Below, piece by piece: positions 15,522 to 24,461 of a stretch of 64,000 nt of DNA. Made by a program: the position numbers and the translations under genes. Each line of letters begins with the position of its first letter. The stretch's first letter is position 1. The stretch comes from Arenimonas fontis (lineage in GTDB: Bacteria > Pseudomonadota > Gammaproteobacteria > Xanthomonadales > Xanthomonadaceae). The stretch lies in NCBI RefSeq assembly GCF_008386465.1, contig NZ_VUOD01000003.1, forward strand, positions 248,001 through 312,000, read 5' to 3'. A model generated the notes under the pieces. That model searched no databases and was not told the origin of the DNA. It worked only from the letters and a program-made list of their open reading frames with translations.

Positions 15522-18101
15522 TCAATCCTGGGTCCAGAGAGAGGCGTAGGGCGCGAAGCGGGCCCGCAGGCCGTCGAGCAGCGCCTCCGGCAAGGCGTCG
15601 GTCGAGACCGGCGGCAGTCCGGGCGCGTGCGCCGCCCGCTGGGCGACGACCCGCCGCAGGCGGTCCGTATCCAGGGGCGCGCCGGCGATCTTGCAGATCG
15701 CCGCCACCGCCGCGGCCGGATCCCGGAGCACCTGCGCGGGCGTGAATCGCAGCGCGAAGCGCTGACGCAGCGCCCAGCGCAGGATGCGCTCGGTCCGCAG
15801 GGCCACACTTTCCAGGCGCGCCGTCAACGGTTCCGGCACCTCCGCGCTGCCCATCTCGCTCCGCGGCAGCTGGCGCAGGCAGTGCTCGACCGGATCGCCG
15901 CAGATCAGCGCCAGCACGGCCTGCGGCTCGATGCCGAGCGAAAGGTCCTCGCGGACCAGTGGCTCGACGCGCACTACGTTCGCCCGCAGCGGGTCCTGGC
16001 CTTCGCTGCCGGCGTAAAGCAGATGCACGGCATCCAGCAGGATGGCCCGGTCACGGGCCGGCAGCGTCAGCGCCTTGCGGACCAGTGGTCCAGGCACGCC
16101 GATCCAACTGGCGCCCACCATTCCGGCGGCGCGCGTCAGCAGTCCTTCCAGCCAGCTGGCGACCGCGCCGCCGGTACCGGTGAGGTAGACCGTCGGCCGC
16201 CGGCTGCGCTGGCGGAGCACGGCCAGCGCATGCAGTTCCTCGGCCAGCCGCGCGGGATCGCCATCGCGGCGGCGCAGGTGCAGGTCGCGGGCCGCTGTCA
16301 CCCGCTCCGGCGCCTTCCTGACATCTTCCGGCCACCACGCATCCGGGTTGCGGCAGTAGCTACGGAAAAGCTGCCGGCCGAGCTCCTCCGGATCGAGCCG
16401 CTCAGCGCCGCGGTGGTCGATCAGCCTAAGCCCGAGCCGCGCCCGCAGCGCCGGTCCGGGAAAACGGAAGGCCAGCAGCTGGGCGGGCTCCAGCTGGTTG
16501 GTCTCGCGCGAGGCCACCGCGCCGGCCTGGCCCGGCAAGCCGGGATCGAGCAGGCGGATGCCCTCGCAAGCGCCGTCCAACACCTCGATGCGCAACTCGC
16601 GACCGGCCGCCAGGTCGAGCAGGCGGGCCTGGCCTTCGCCAATCACGATCTCCTTGTCCGCTGGCACATGCCAGAGCGACAGGAAACCTTTCGCAGACTC
16701 CACCCCGGTCTCGCCTTCCGGTTCCAGACTGTCTTCCACCTCGAAGCGGCGCTGGGCCAGATCCAGCCTCAGCCGCCGCCGGGCACGGAAGCCAGGCCAG
16801 GAGGCCGACCACGCTTCCGCCAGGGCATGCGCCTCGCCCGACTCCAGCAACTTCAGTCCGCCCTCGGCATCCGAGGCCGGCCGCTTCCAGTCCGGATCGA
16901 AACCCTCCGGCACCGGCACGTTGTGCGCCCACTTCGAGCGCAGGTAACGACGTACCGGCTCGTGTTCGACGTAGTTGAACATGCCCGAATCGAGCAGCCA
17001 GTCGCCACCCCAGTACAGGCACAGTGACAGGTCGTCGTCGTGCCGGTGGTAGCGCGAGCGGAAGCCGCTGCGCAACACCAGATGGAAGGCCGACGCCGGC
17101 GGCTCGCCAGCCGACCAGTCGCTGCGCGCCACCAGATAGCCGCCGTCCTCGAAGGCGCGCAGCCAGCCCTCGGGCCTCTCGCCCTCGCGGCCGCCGCTGG
17201 TCACCCAGTCCAGGCGGCGGTGCGCCGGCGTGCCGGCCAGGCGGCGGAAGACGTTGCCGGCCGGGCGCTGCTCGGTGTCGCCGATCGCCGGCAACAGACC
17301 GTCGGGGCGCACGATCCAGGCCATGTACTCCAGCGCCCTGGGCAGGGTCCTCTCCAGGGCCGGGCCCAGCGGGCCGAGCTGTTCCGGCGTGAAGGCCGAT
17401 GCGATCTCGTCGAACAGGTTGCCGACGAACTGGTGGTAGGCCGGGCTGTTTTCCACGTGCACGCCGTCGGCGCCGAAGGCGAACTCCAGTTCACCGGCGA
17501 GCCGCGCCATCGCCGTTTCCAGCCAGCGACCGGCACCGGGCCGGCCGGCCAGGGCGAGGCCCAGCAGGCCCAGCACGCGCGATTGGTCTATGCCGTGGTT
17601 GGTGTGCCGGGTGTACATGCCTTCCTCGGCCAGCCGGTCGGCGTGCCGGGCCAGGAAGGCCTCCAACATGGCCTGCGCTTCCGGCATGCGCGCGTCCAGG
17701 CGCAGGTGGCAGAGCAGCCACAGCGCGTTCAGCGCGCGCATCGCCGTGGCGTGGTCGTGCCAGGCGAACTCGAAGCCGTCATCGCCGTCGGCGAAGCGTG
17801 CCGACCAGGACCGCACCGCCTCCAGCGCATGCGCCATCGCCCGAACGTCGGCGGACGCCGCATCGTAGGCGATCAGCCAGGGCATGAAGTTGAACGAGGC
17901 GATCTGCCATTGCCAGCTGCGATGTCCGAGCGGATCGGCAGTCCAGTCCCTGAACAGGTCCAGCGTTACCGGGGGAAAGCCACGAAACTGGTACAGGTTC
18001 TCCTGCACCAGCCGACGCCCGGCGCGGGCGGCAGAAGGATTGCTCCTGATGGCCAGGACGCGCTGGCGCAGCGCTTCCGGCAGTCCGGCGTTCCCGTCCA
18101 T
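15522..18101 (-). CDS. heparinase II/III-type lyase fused to a sulfotransferase-like domain
   Basis: 859 residues from ATG 18101 (GGAGG four bases upstream; a GTG at 18104 is an alternative). Residues about 1-620 look like a heparinase II/III family lyase: an alpha-helical toroid with TRHTNHGIDQSR (Asn-His near 166), SPAYHQFVGN (Tyr-His near 218), and the signature SRYHRHDDDLSLCLYWGG / WLLDSGMFNY near 350, followed by beta-sandwich sequence. Residues about 635-859 resemble a P-loop sulfotransferase: VYLTGTGGAVASWLEGLL, then ALICGDPVEHCLRQLPRSE in the position of the RDPxD--xS block, and FTPAQVLRDPAAAVAAICK with AGAPL, typical of the family C-terminus. It has no signal peptide, so a lyase acting in the cytoplasm is unusual. 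The gene overlaps the glycosyltransferase gene upstream by one base. Confidence 0.75.
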   Translation of the reverse strand: MDGNAGLPEALRQRVLAIRSNPSAARAGRRLVQENLYQFRGFPPVTLDLFRDWTADPLGHRSWQWQIASFNFMPWLIAYDAASADVRAMAHALEAVRSWSARFADGDDGFEFAWHDHATAMRALNALWLLCHLRLDARMPEAQAMLEAFLARHADRLAEEGMYTRHTNHGIDQSRVLGLLGLALAGRPGAGRWLETAMARLAGELEFAFGADGVHVENSPAYHQFVGNLFDEIASAFTPEQLGPLGPALERTLPRALEYMAWIVRPDGLLPAIGDTEQRPAGNVFRRLAGTPAHRRLDWVTSGGREGERPEGWLRAFEDGGYLVARSDWSAGEPPASAFHLVLRSGFRSRYHRHDDDLSLCLYWGGDWLLDSGMFNYVEHEPVRRYLRSKWAHNVPVPEGFDPDWKRPASDAEGGLKLLESGEAHALAEAWSASWPGFRARRRLRLDLAQRRFEVEDSLEPEGETGVESAKGFLSLWHVPADKEIVIGEGQARLLDLAAGRELRIEVLDGACEGIRLLDPGLPGQAGAVASRETNQLEPAQLLAFRFPGPALRARLGLRLIDHRGAERLDPEELGRQLFRSYCRNPDAWWPEDVRKAPERVTAARDLHLRRRDGDPARLAEELHALAVLRQRSRRPTVYLTGTGGAVASWLEGLLTRAAGMVGASWIGVPGPLVRKALTLPARDRAILLDAVHLLYAGSEGQDPLRANVVRVEPLVREDLSLGIEPQAVLALICGDPVEHCLRQLPRSEMGSAEVPEPLTARLESVALRTERILRWALRQRFALRFTPAQVLRDPAAAVAAICKIAGAPLDTDRLRRVVAQRAAHAPGLPPVSTDALPEALLDGLRARFAPYASLWTQD

Positions 18102-21100
18102 CACGCCTCCCCGGAACCGCCGGGCAGCAGCCCTTGTGCCACCAGCGAGCGGCGTACCGCCTCGAAGGTGAAGCGCTTCGCCACCTCGCGCACCCGTTGC
18201 CGCGCCTCGCGCCGCAGTGCCGGCTCGCGCGCCAGCCGGCGCAGCAGGGCCAGGGCCTCGGCCTCGCTGTCGGCGTACAGCGGGTAGGCCTCGCCGAAGA
18301 CCTCGCGGTTGACGGCGTTGCCGGCCAGGATCGGCGGCACGCCGCAGAGGGCGTACTCCAGCACCTTGGTGGACAGCTCGTGCGTGTGCGCCTCGAGGCT
18401 TGGATGGCGCCAGGCCCAGCCCACATCCATGCCGGCCAGTTCGCGCAGCAGCGCTTCCCGTTCGCTCGCGCCGTGCCAGTGCAGGTCGGGCAGCTCGCGC
18501 AGGGCCGTGCGCACCTCATCGCGGAAGGCCGGATCCTCGGGCGGGTTGTGGATCTTGTCGCCCCAGGCGTGCAGCTCCAGGGCCAGACCTTCTTCGCGCA
18601 GGCGGCGATGGGCGGCGAACAGTTCGCGGATGCCCCACAGGGGTGCGAACTTGCCGGCATAGGCCAGACGCAGCGGCCGATCGCCGCCGGCGGCAGCGTC
18701 CGCCGCGGGCGGCGCGGCAAGCAGCGTCGCCGCCAGCTCAGGAATCATCGGCGGCAGCAGGCGGGTCTTGCCCCGTGCCTCCGGCAACAGGCGTTCCAGG
18801 TAGTCGCGGAACTGCGGGGTCTGGCACAGCAGCACCGACGCGGCCGTCGCGATGTCGCGCAGGCGGGCGAGGAGGTCTCCGGACACGTCCTCGGCGCGCT
18901 GCGGAAGGTCGGTGATGTAGACCCAGAGGCGGCCGGCCAGCGACGGTCGCCGCGCGGCGCGATGGCAAAGTTCGAAGCCGCGCAGCACCACGGCGTCATG
19001 ACGCCAGCGGATGTCGTCGGCCTCGATCCTGTCCAGGGCCTCGTCCGGCGTCAGGGCCTGGTGTGCCTCGATGTCCGGTTCCGCCAGGCGCAGGCTTTCG
19101 ATCGACAGCAAGGGCGCGATCAGATGTGGCGAGCGCACGCGCGCCTTCAGGTACAGCGTGGCGTGCACGCCGGGCTGCCCGGCCAGCACCTGCGCCAGCG
19201 ATGCCGCCCAGACCGCCGAACCGTCGGTGACGTTCAGGTTGACGTCGCCGTAGAGGGCCAGGCGCCGGCGCACCGGCGTCGGCTCCGGAATCGGCGGCGG
19301 CAATGTCCCGCCGGCGATCAGCACCAGCTCCCTGGCGATAGTGGCCTCGTGACCGGACAGGCGGCGCGCCTGGGCGGCGGCGGCGGCCGACATCGCCAGG
19401 AAACGGTCCGGGTCGCGGTAAAGCGTCCGGATGCCCTCGGCCAGGCCATGTGCGTCCTCCGGGCCCGCCAGCCAGGCGCAGCCCTCGTCCACGAACTCGG
19501 GAATCGCCGCCACCCGGTTGGTCACCGGCACCAGACCCGAGGCCATGGCCTCGTCGCGGGAAACGCCCTGGCTGTCCATGCGCGAGGGCACCAGGAAGAT
19601 GCCGTAGTCGGCATGCAGTGCGGCGATCTCCTGCTGCGACAGGAAACGCTGCTCCAGGCGCACGTTCGGGAAGTCGCGCAGCGGCGCCACCGTCTGCTCG
19701 AACAGCGGGCCGTCGCCGATGAGGTGGAAGGACAGCTCGCCGAAGAAGGGTTCGCGCGAGAGCTCCAGGATGGCGGCGACGCCGAGGTCGTTGCCGTAGG
19801 CGGCGGAGGCGAAGGGCCGGATGGAAAGGATGCGCAGGCGGTGTTCCGCCGTTTTCGGCCGGTAGCGGAACAGCTCGCCGTCCACGAAGTTCGGGATCAC
19901 CGCCAGCTGCGCCGGCGGCACCTGCACGCCCAGGTCGCGCAGCGCCTCGTGCGCCAGGTGCCTGGACACGAAGACCAGGCGAAGGTTGGGATGCGGATGC
20001 GCGAGCATGTCCATCCACATTGCCCGCCGCCGTTCCCAGCCCTGCCGGGCCCGCTCCTGTTCCTGGGCGGTGGGGAAGTTGAAGCTGCGCCGGTACCAGG
20101 GCTGGATCTCGGCGCCATGCACCCAGACCACCACCCGGATGCGGTCCAGCAGCGGCTTCACCGCCTCCCACATCTGCGGATCCATGGCGTGCACCAGCAG
20201 GCAGCGGTAATCGTTGCCGGATACCAGCAGGTCCAGGTGTTCGGCCTGACCGGCCACCACGTCCACGCCCTGGAACTCGCTGAACTCCAGCGCCTGGTTG
20301 CTGAAGCGGAACACGTCCACGCGGGTGCCGGCGGCGCCGTAGGCGAGCACACGCCGGTGCACGAAGCCGTAGCGGTACAGGTTGTCGTAGCGCGGGTAGT
20401 CCTTGGTCAGCAGCAGGGCCTGGCCGCGCCCGGCTATCTGCTCCAGGGCCGGCGAGACCGCGCCGCGCACCAGGGCCAGCAGCTCGGTGTCGCCGGCGCC
20501 GATGACCCGCAGGCCCAGCTTGATCCACTCGGTGCCGGGCGGCAGCGGGATGGCCTGATTGGTGTCGGAAGAAACGATGGCATGCGACAGCCGCTCGCGG
20601 TTGGCATTCATGAACACCAAGGCCACGTTCACGTACAACCCGGCCGAGGTGCGCAGGTGGAAACGCGCGGCCCCGTCCTCCGCCAGCTCCTCCGGCCGGA
20701 ACTGCCGACAGGCATACACGTAACCGTGTTTGCCGTCGTCCAGGCGCGAACTGACCAGCACCCGGTCGCCGGAATGGCGGACATGCAGCCGGCCTTCGGC
20801 ATGGCTGGAGGGTGGGAAGAGCGCACGCAGGAAGGCCAGCTCGGCCTCGTCGCGGTCGGCACGGTCGCCTGCCGGCGCGTCGCCGGCGAAACGGGCCCCG
20901 CCGCGCTCCAGCAGTGCGTCCATCGCCAGCCCGGTGTCCAGGGGCAGGTCGTCCACGACGGCGGCGACCGCCGCGCCGGCGCCGTCCCGGCAATAGTTGA
21001 ACTCGTCGGTGGCGAGGATCTCCAGGTCGCCGACCGGGGCGTCGCCGTCCAGCAACTCGGCCAACACGCGCCCGGCCAGGGCCTCGCAGCGCACCAGCGC

Positions 21101-24100
21101 CTGTCTCAGCGGCGCTGCGGCGGCCGGCCGGTACTGGGCGCCGTCTTCGCCCAGCACCGGCAGCCCGGAAACGAGGCGGTAATGACTGCGCTTGGCCAGG
21201 GCGTCGGCCTTCGCGTACGCGGTGCCCAGGGCCAGGTCGGTGAGGTAGTTCGGCCCGTAGTGGTCCCTGCCGTCCAGCCTGGCCAGCCAGCATCCCGGCC
21301 AGGCGGCGGCAGGCGCCAGCGTGCGCGCCTGGGCGGCGCCGACCAGGCTCAGGTCGCGCCGCCCGGGCGGAGTCTCGGGCACGAAACCTTCGGCGGCGAC
21401 CAGCACCAGGCGCTTCTCCGGCCAGCGCTGGGCGTCGAAGACCCGCAGGGCGGCTTCCACCTCCGCCTGATCGGCGACGTGAGCCAGGGCCAGCACACGG
21501 GCCCGGTCGGCCTGCAGACGCTCGCCCAGGGCACGGCCCGCCAACCAGGCCAGCCGATGCGCGTAGGTATGCTCGGAAAGCACCTTGCGCAAGCCCGCCA
21601 GGCGGAACCGGCGCAGGCGTTGCTCGTCGGAAAGCAGATCGGCCAGCCGCTCGCGCAGCGGGCCGGCATCGCCGGCGGAGGGTACCAGCTCGCCGAGCAT
21701 GGTCCTGAGACCGCGCGAGTAGTTGCTGATGGTGAGGGTGTTGCAGGCCAGCAGTTCGAAAGCGCGCCGCGCGAACATGCTCTGCGACTGCTTGACCGTA
21801 TTGATGGTGATTGCGTACCGATAGCCCTTGTAGGCCCGGTCAATCTCCGAGAAGGGCAGCGAGCCCTGGATCATCGGCTGGTAGCGCTCCGGGAAGCTCA
21901 GTCCCGGATCGCCGGAACCGTGGTTGCGGTCGTAGATCTCCACCGGCCGGAAGGCCAGGGCGGCATCCACCAGCATGTCGAAATCGGCGCGCCGCTCCGG
22001 GTACTTGGCGTAGTAGGAGCCGGCAAAGCAGAAAGCATCCTTGCGCGGGTAGCGCTCGATCGGGTGGTGCACGCGCGGCTGCGCCGCGAAGGGCAGCAGG
22101 TGCACCCGGGAGTGGCCAAGGTCCTCCCGGTAGGCCTTGATCCTGTCCATGTCGGTGGTGAACACCACGTCGAACAGCGAGGCCGCGCGCAGGAAGAGGG
22201 CGTAATGGACCGGGTCCTCCTTGTTCCAGAAGGCGGTAGGGATGCCACGAGCGCGGCAGTAGGCCACCAGTTCGCGCAGTTCGTTGCTGCACTGGGGCAC
22301 CTTCTTCTCCCACTCGCCGCGATAGCCCTTCCAGGCCGACTCCACCAGCAGCAGGTGCGGCTGGCAGGCATCCATCTGCGCCTTCCAGGTATCAATGCCC
22401 AGCGGCGTGAGCTGGCACTCCGGCTCGAAGCAGGCCTGGGTGAACTCGTCCATCACCGCCGCCACCCGCAGCGCGCGCAACCCGTCGGAGAAGCCGCTGC
22501 GCGGGCCCGGCATCGCGGCCGGGGCGCCTGTGCCCTCGGTCGCCGACTGGTCCCGCAATATGCGATACACGACCGCCACTTCGTCAGCAACCCGGTCCCA
22601 ACCGCGTTCGGCAAGCAACTTGCGCCGTGCCGCTTCGCCCATGCGGCGGGCCAGGTCGGGCTGCGCCGCCAGATCCGCCAGACAGCGGGCCAGCGCATCC
22701 GGGTCGCCCGCCGCGTGAATCCGGCCAGTGCTGCCGTCCTCGACCAGGCGGCGCAGCGGGGCCACGTTGGACACCAACAGCGGCAGGCCCATGGCCATCG
22801 CTTCCAGCGGTTTGAGTGGCGTGACCAGCTCGCAGACCCTCACCGGCTTGCGCGGCAAGGCCACGCAGTCGCAGAGCGCCAGGTGCGCGCGCACCCGCGC
22901 CGGTTCGACCCGGCCGGCGAAATGCACGCGCGCCTCCAGCCCCAGCTCCCGCGCCAGCGCCTCGAGCTCTGCCTTCGACTCGCCGCCGCCGACCAGCAAC
23001 ACGTGCAACTGCGGAACCTCGTCGGCGACGATCGCCAGTGCGCGCAGCAGGTCGTCCAGACCTTCGTAACGGGTCAGGGAACCGGCGAAGCCGACCACGA
23101 AGGCCTGCTCCGGCAGGCCCAGCGAGCGCCTCATGTCCGGATCGGGCAGCGGGCGTTCATCGGGATACGCGGCGTTGGGCGCCAGCGAGATCCGCTCGGC
23201 CGGCACGCCACGCTGCCGCAGCTCGGCCGCGAGCTCCTCGTTGATGGCCAGCACGTGGTCGGCCTGGCGCGCCACCAGGGTCTCCAGATCGCGTTCGAGG
23301 GCGAAGCGCTGCTCCTGCTCGTAACCCGGCATGCGGCTGGCGGCGGTGTATTCCCAGAGCCCGCGCACTTCATAAACGAAGGGCAGGCCGCAGCGGCGGG
23401 CGGCGATCAGCGCCGGCAGTGCGTTCTCGTAGTTGGAGGCGGCGTGGACGACGGCGACGCGACGTTCACGCAGCACCTCCTCGATGGCGGCAGCGGCGCG
23501 GCTGATGTACTCGTCCGGCGGGCTGAGCTGGCGGCTGCCGGGCGCGCGCAGGTAATCAATGCCGTCCACGTTCACCGGGTCCAGCGGGCCGGGCCCGCGA
23601 TCCGGGCGGTCGGCCGGGTAGCCGGGCCGGGTCAGGCAGGCCACCTGCAGGCCCTTGCCGCGCAGCGCCTGCAGCAGCGCCTGCGTGCGCAGGGTATAGC
23701 CGCTGACGTGGTTGGGCAGAGCCGAGGCGGCGACGTAGAGCACGCCCTCGCGGTCACGCGCCGCCGCCGGTGCCCGCGGCGGCACCACCGGCAGGCGATG
23801 GCGCAACCTGACCAAGGCGCGCAGCTGGGCCGCCTTTTCCCGCTCCTCGTCGCTTAGCGGATGATCGGGCGGCAGGCGCTCCAGGGTCGCCAGCGCCTCG
23901 TCGAGCTCGCCGGCATCGAACCTGAGGAACGCCAGCCAGAGCGTCCGGTAGGGTCTGGGCTCGAGGGCATCGGCGATCTGGCCGTAGCGGCAGGCATCGC
24001 GCGGGCCGAGCGGGAACACCCGCTTGGCCAGTTCGGTATAGACGCGCGCCCGTTGCTCCACCGTCAGGTAGAGCGAGCTGACCTCGACGTCGGCGGCGAC

Positions 24101-24445
24101 GAAACCCTCGCGCGCGTAGGTCGCGCAGGCGGCGTCCGCCATCGCCTCCAGCCTTTCGTCCGGGATGTGGCCGGGGCCGGCACCGCGGCGGAAGCGGCGG
24201 GCCACGCCGAGCAGGCGCCTGGGCACCGCGAGCAGGCCGCGCAGGGAACGCAGCGCGTCCACCTGCAGGGCGCCCAGTTCCCGGACTGCGCTGTTCTCGT
24301 GCAGGCCGAGGCGGTAGGCGATGTCGGCCAGGGCACGGCGCATCCGTGCCAGGTCGGCTTCGTGCGCGGCATCGCGGGCGGCATCGCGGGTATCGGCCGC
24401 CCGGTCGGACCCTTGCGGCGGCGGTGCGGGGTTCTTCATCGCCAT
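18101..24445 (-). CDS. giant multidomain glycosyltransferase (three GT4 plus CgeB-like)
   Basis: 2114 residues from ATG 24445 (ATG 24439 also possible). Approximate layout: 1-230 charged helical N-terminus; 232-635 GT4 domain 1 (SGYTLRTQALLQALRGKG, VVGFAGSLTRYEGLDDLL, KPLEAMAMGLPLLVSN); 655-975 CgeB-like transferase (WNKEDPVHYALF, VFTTDMDRIKAYR, ARRAFELLACNTLTISNYSRG); 980-1140 fragment resembling the back half of a GT2 domain (YGPNYLTDLALGTAYAKADA); 1218-1332 beta-rich module (NANRERLSHAIVSS); 1340-1710 GT4 domain 2 (LLTKDYPRYDNLYRYGFVH, SRDEAMASGLVPVTN); 1727-2114 GT4 domain 3 (YGDVNLNVTDGSAVWAASLA, STKVLEYALCGVPPI). It would build several linkages of the polymer from one chain. The gene lies 16 bases after the GT4-dehydrogenase gene. 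Confidence 0.85.
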   Translation of the reverse strand: MAMKNPAPPPQGSDRAADTRDAARDAAHEADLARMRRALADIAYRLGLHENSAVRELGALQVDALRSLRGLLAVPRRLLGVARRFRRGAGPGHIPDERLEAMADAACATYAREGFVAADVEVSSLYLTVEQRARVYTELAKRVFPLGPRDACRYGQIADALEPRPYRTLWLAFLRFDAGELDEALATLERLPPDHPLSDEEREKAAQLRALVRLRHRLPVVPPRAPAAARDREGVLYVAASALPNHVSGYTLRTQALLQALRGKGLQVACLTRPGYPADRPDRGPGPLDPVNVDGIDYLRAPGSRQLSPPDEYISRAAAAIEEVLRERRVAVVHAASNYENALPALIAARRCGLPFVYEVRGLWEYTAASRMPGYEQEQRFALERDLETLVARQADHVLAINEELAAELRQRGVPAERISLAPNAAYPDERPLPDPDMRRSLGLPEQAFVVGFAGSLTRYEGLDDLLRALAIVADEVPQLHVLLVGGGESKAELEALARELGLEARVHFAGRVEPARVRAHLALCDCVALPRKPVRVCELVTPLKPLEAMAMGLPLLVSNVAPLRRLVEDGSTGRIHAAGDPDALARCLADLAAQPDLARRMGEAARRKLLAERGWDRVADEVAVVYRILRDQSATEGTGAPAAMPGPRSGFSDGLRALRVAAVMDEFTQACFEPECQLTPLGIDTWKAQMDACQPHLLLVESAWKGYRGEWEKKVPQCSNELRELVAYCRARGIPTAFWNKEDPVHYALFLRAASLFDVVFTTDMDRIKAYREDLGHSRVHLLPFAAQPRVHHPIERYPRKDAFCFAGSYYAKYPERRADFDMLVDAALAFRPVEIYDRNHGSGDPGLSFPERYQPMIQGSLPFSEIDRAYKGYRYAITINTVKQSQSMFARRAFELLACNTLTISNYSRGLRTMLGELVPSAGDAGPLRERLADLLSDEQRLRRFRLAGLRKVLSEHTYAHRLAWLAGRALGERLQADRARVLALAHVADQAEVEAALRVFDAQRWPEKRLVLVAAEGFVPETPPGRRDLSLVGAAQARTLAPAAAWPGCWLARLDGRDHYGPNYLTDLALGTAYAKADALAKRSHYRLVSGLPVLGEDGAQYRPAAAAPLRQALVRCEALAGRVLAELLDGDAPVGDLEILATDEFNYCRDGAGAAVAAVVDDLPLDTGLAMDALLERGGARFAGDAPAGDRADRDEAELAFLRALFPPSSHAEGRLHVRHSGDRVLVSSRLDDGKHGYVYACRQFRPEELAEDGAARFHLRTSAGLYVNVALVFMNANRERLSHAIVSSDTNQAIPLPPGTEWIKLGLRVIGAGDTELLALVRGAVSPALEQIAGRGQALLLTKDYPRYDNLYRYGFVHRRVLAYGAAGTRVDVFRFSNQALEFSEFQGVDVVAGQAEHLDLLVSGNDYRCLLVHAMDPQMWEAVKPLLDRIRVVVWVHGAEIQPWYRRSFNFPTAQEQERARQGWERRRAMWMDMLAHPHPNLRLVFVSRHLAHEALRDLGVQVPPAQLAVIPNFVDGELFRYRPKTAEHRLRILSIRPFASAAYGNDLGVAAILELSREPFFGELSFHLIGDGPLFEQTVAPLRDFPNVRLEQRFLSQQEIAALHADYGIFLVPSRMDSQGVSRDEAMASGLVPVTNRVAAIPEFVDEGCAWLAGPEDAHGLAEGIRTLYRDPDRFLAMSAAAAAQARRLSGHEATIARELVLIAGGTLPPPIPEPTPVRRRLALYGDVNLNVTDGSAVWAASLAQVLAGQPGVHATLYLKARVRSPHLIAPLLSIESLRLAEPDIEAHQALTPDEALDRIEADDIRWRHDAVVLRGFELCHRAARRPSLAGRLWVYITDLPQRAEDVSGDLLARLRDIATAASVLLCQTPQFRDYLERLLPEARGKTRLLPPMIPELAATLLAAPPAADAAAGGDRPLRLAYAGKFAPLWGIRELFAAHRRLREEGLALELHAWGDKIHNPPEDPAFRDEVRTALRELPDLHWHGASEREALLRELAGMDVGWAWRHPSLEAHTHELSTKVLEYALCGVPPILAGNAVNREVFGEAYPLYADSEAEALALLRRLAREPALRREARQRVREVAKRFTFEAVRRSLVAQGLLPGGSGEA

Positions 24446-24461
24446 CAGGGCCGTCGGCCGC

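Noticed and set aside
14445-17027. An 860-codon plus-strand open frame opposite the heparinase-like gene
   Set aside because: Crosses the boundary of two real minus-strand genes and has no recognisable domain.
18134-23857. A 1907-codon open frame on the plus strand opposite the giant glycosyltransferase gene
   Set aside because: It is rich in His, Gln, Arg and Gly with no domain motif, as expected for antisense reading of high-GC codons; the minus frame has clear GT4 motifs throughout.
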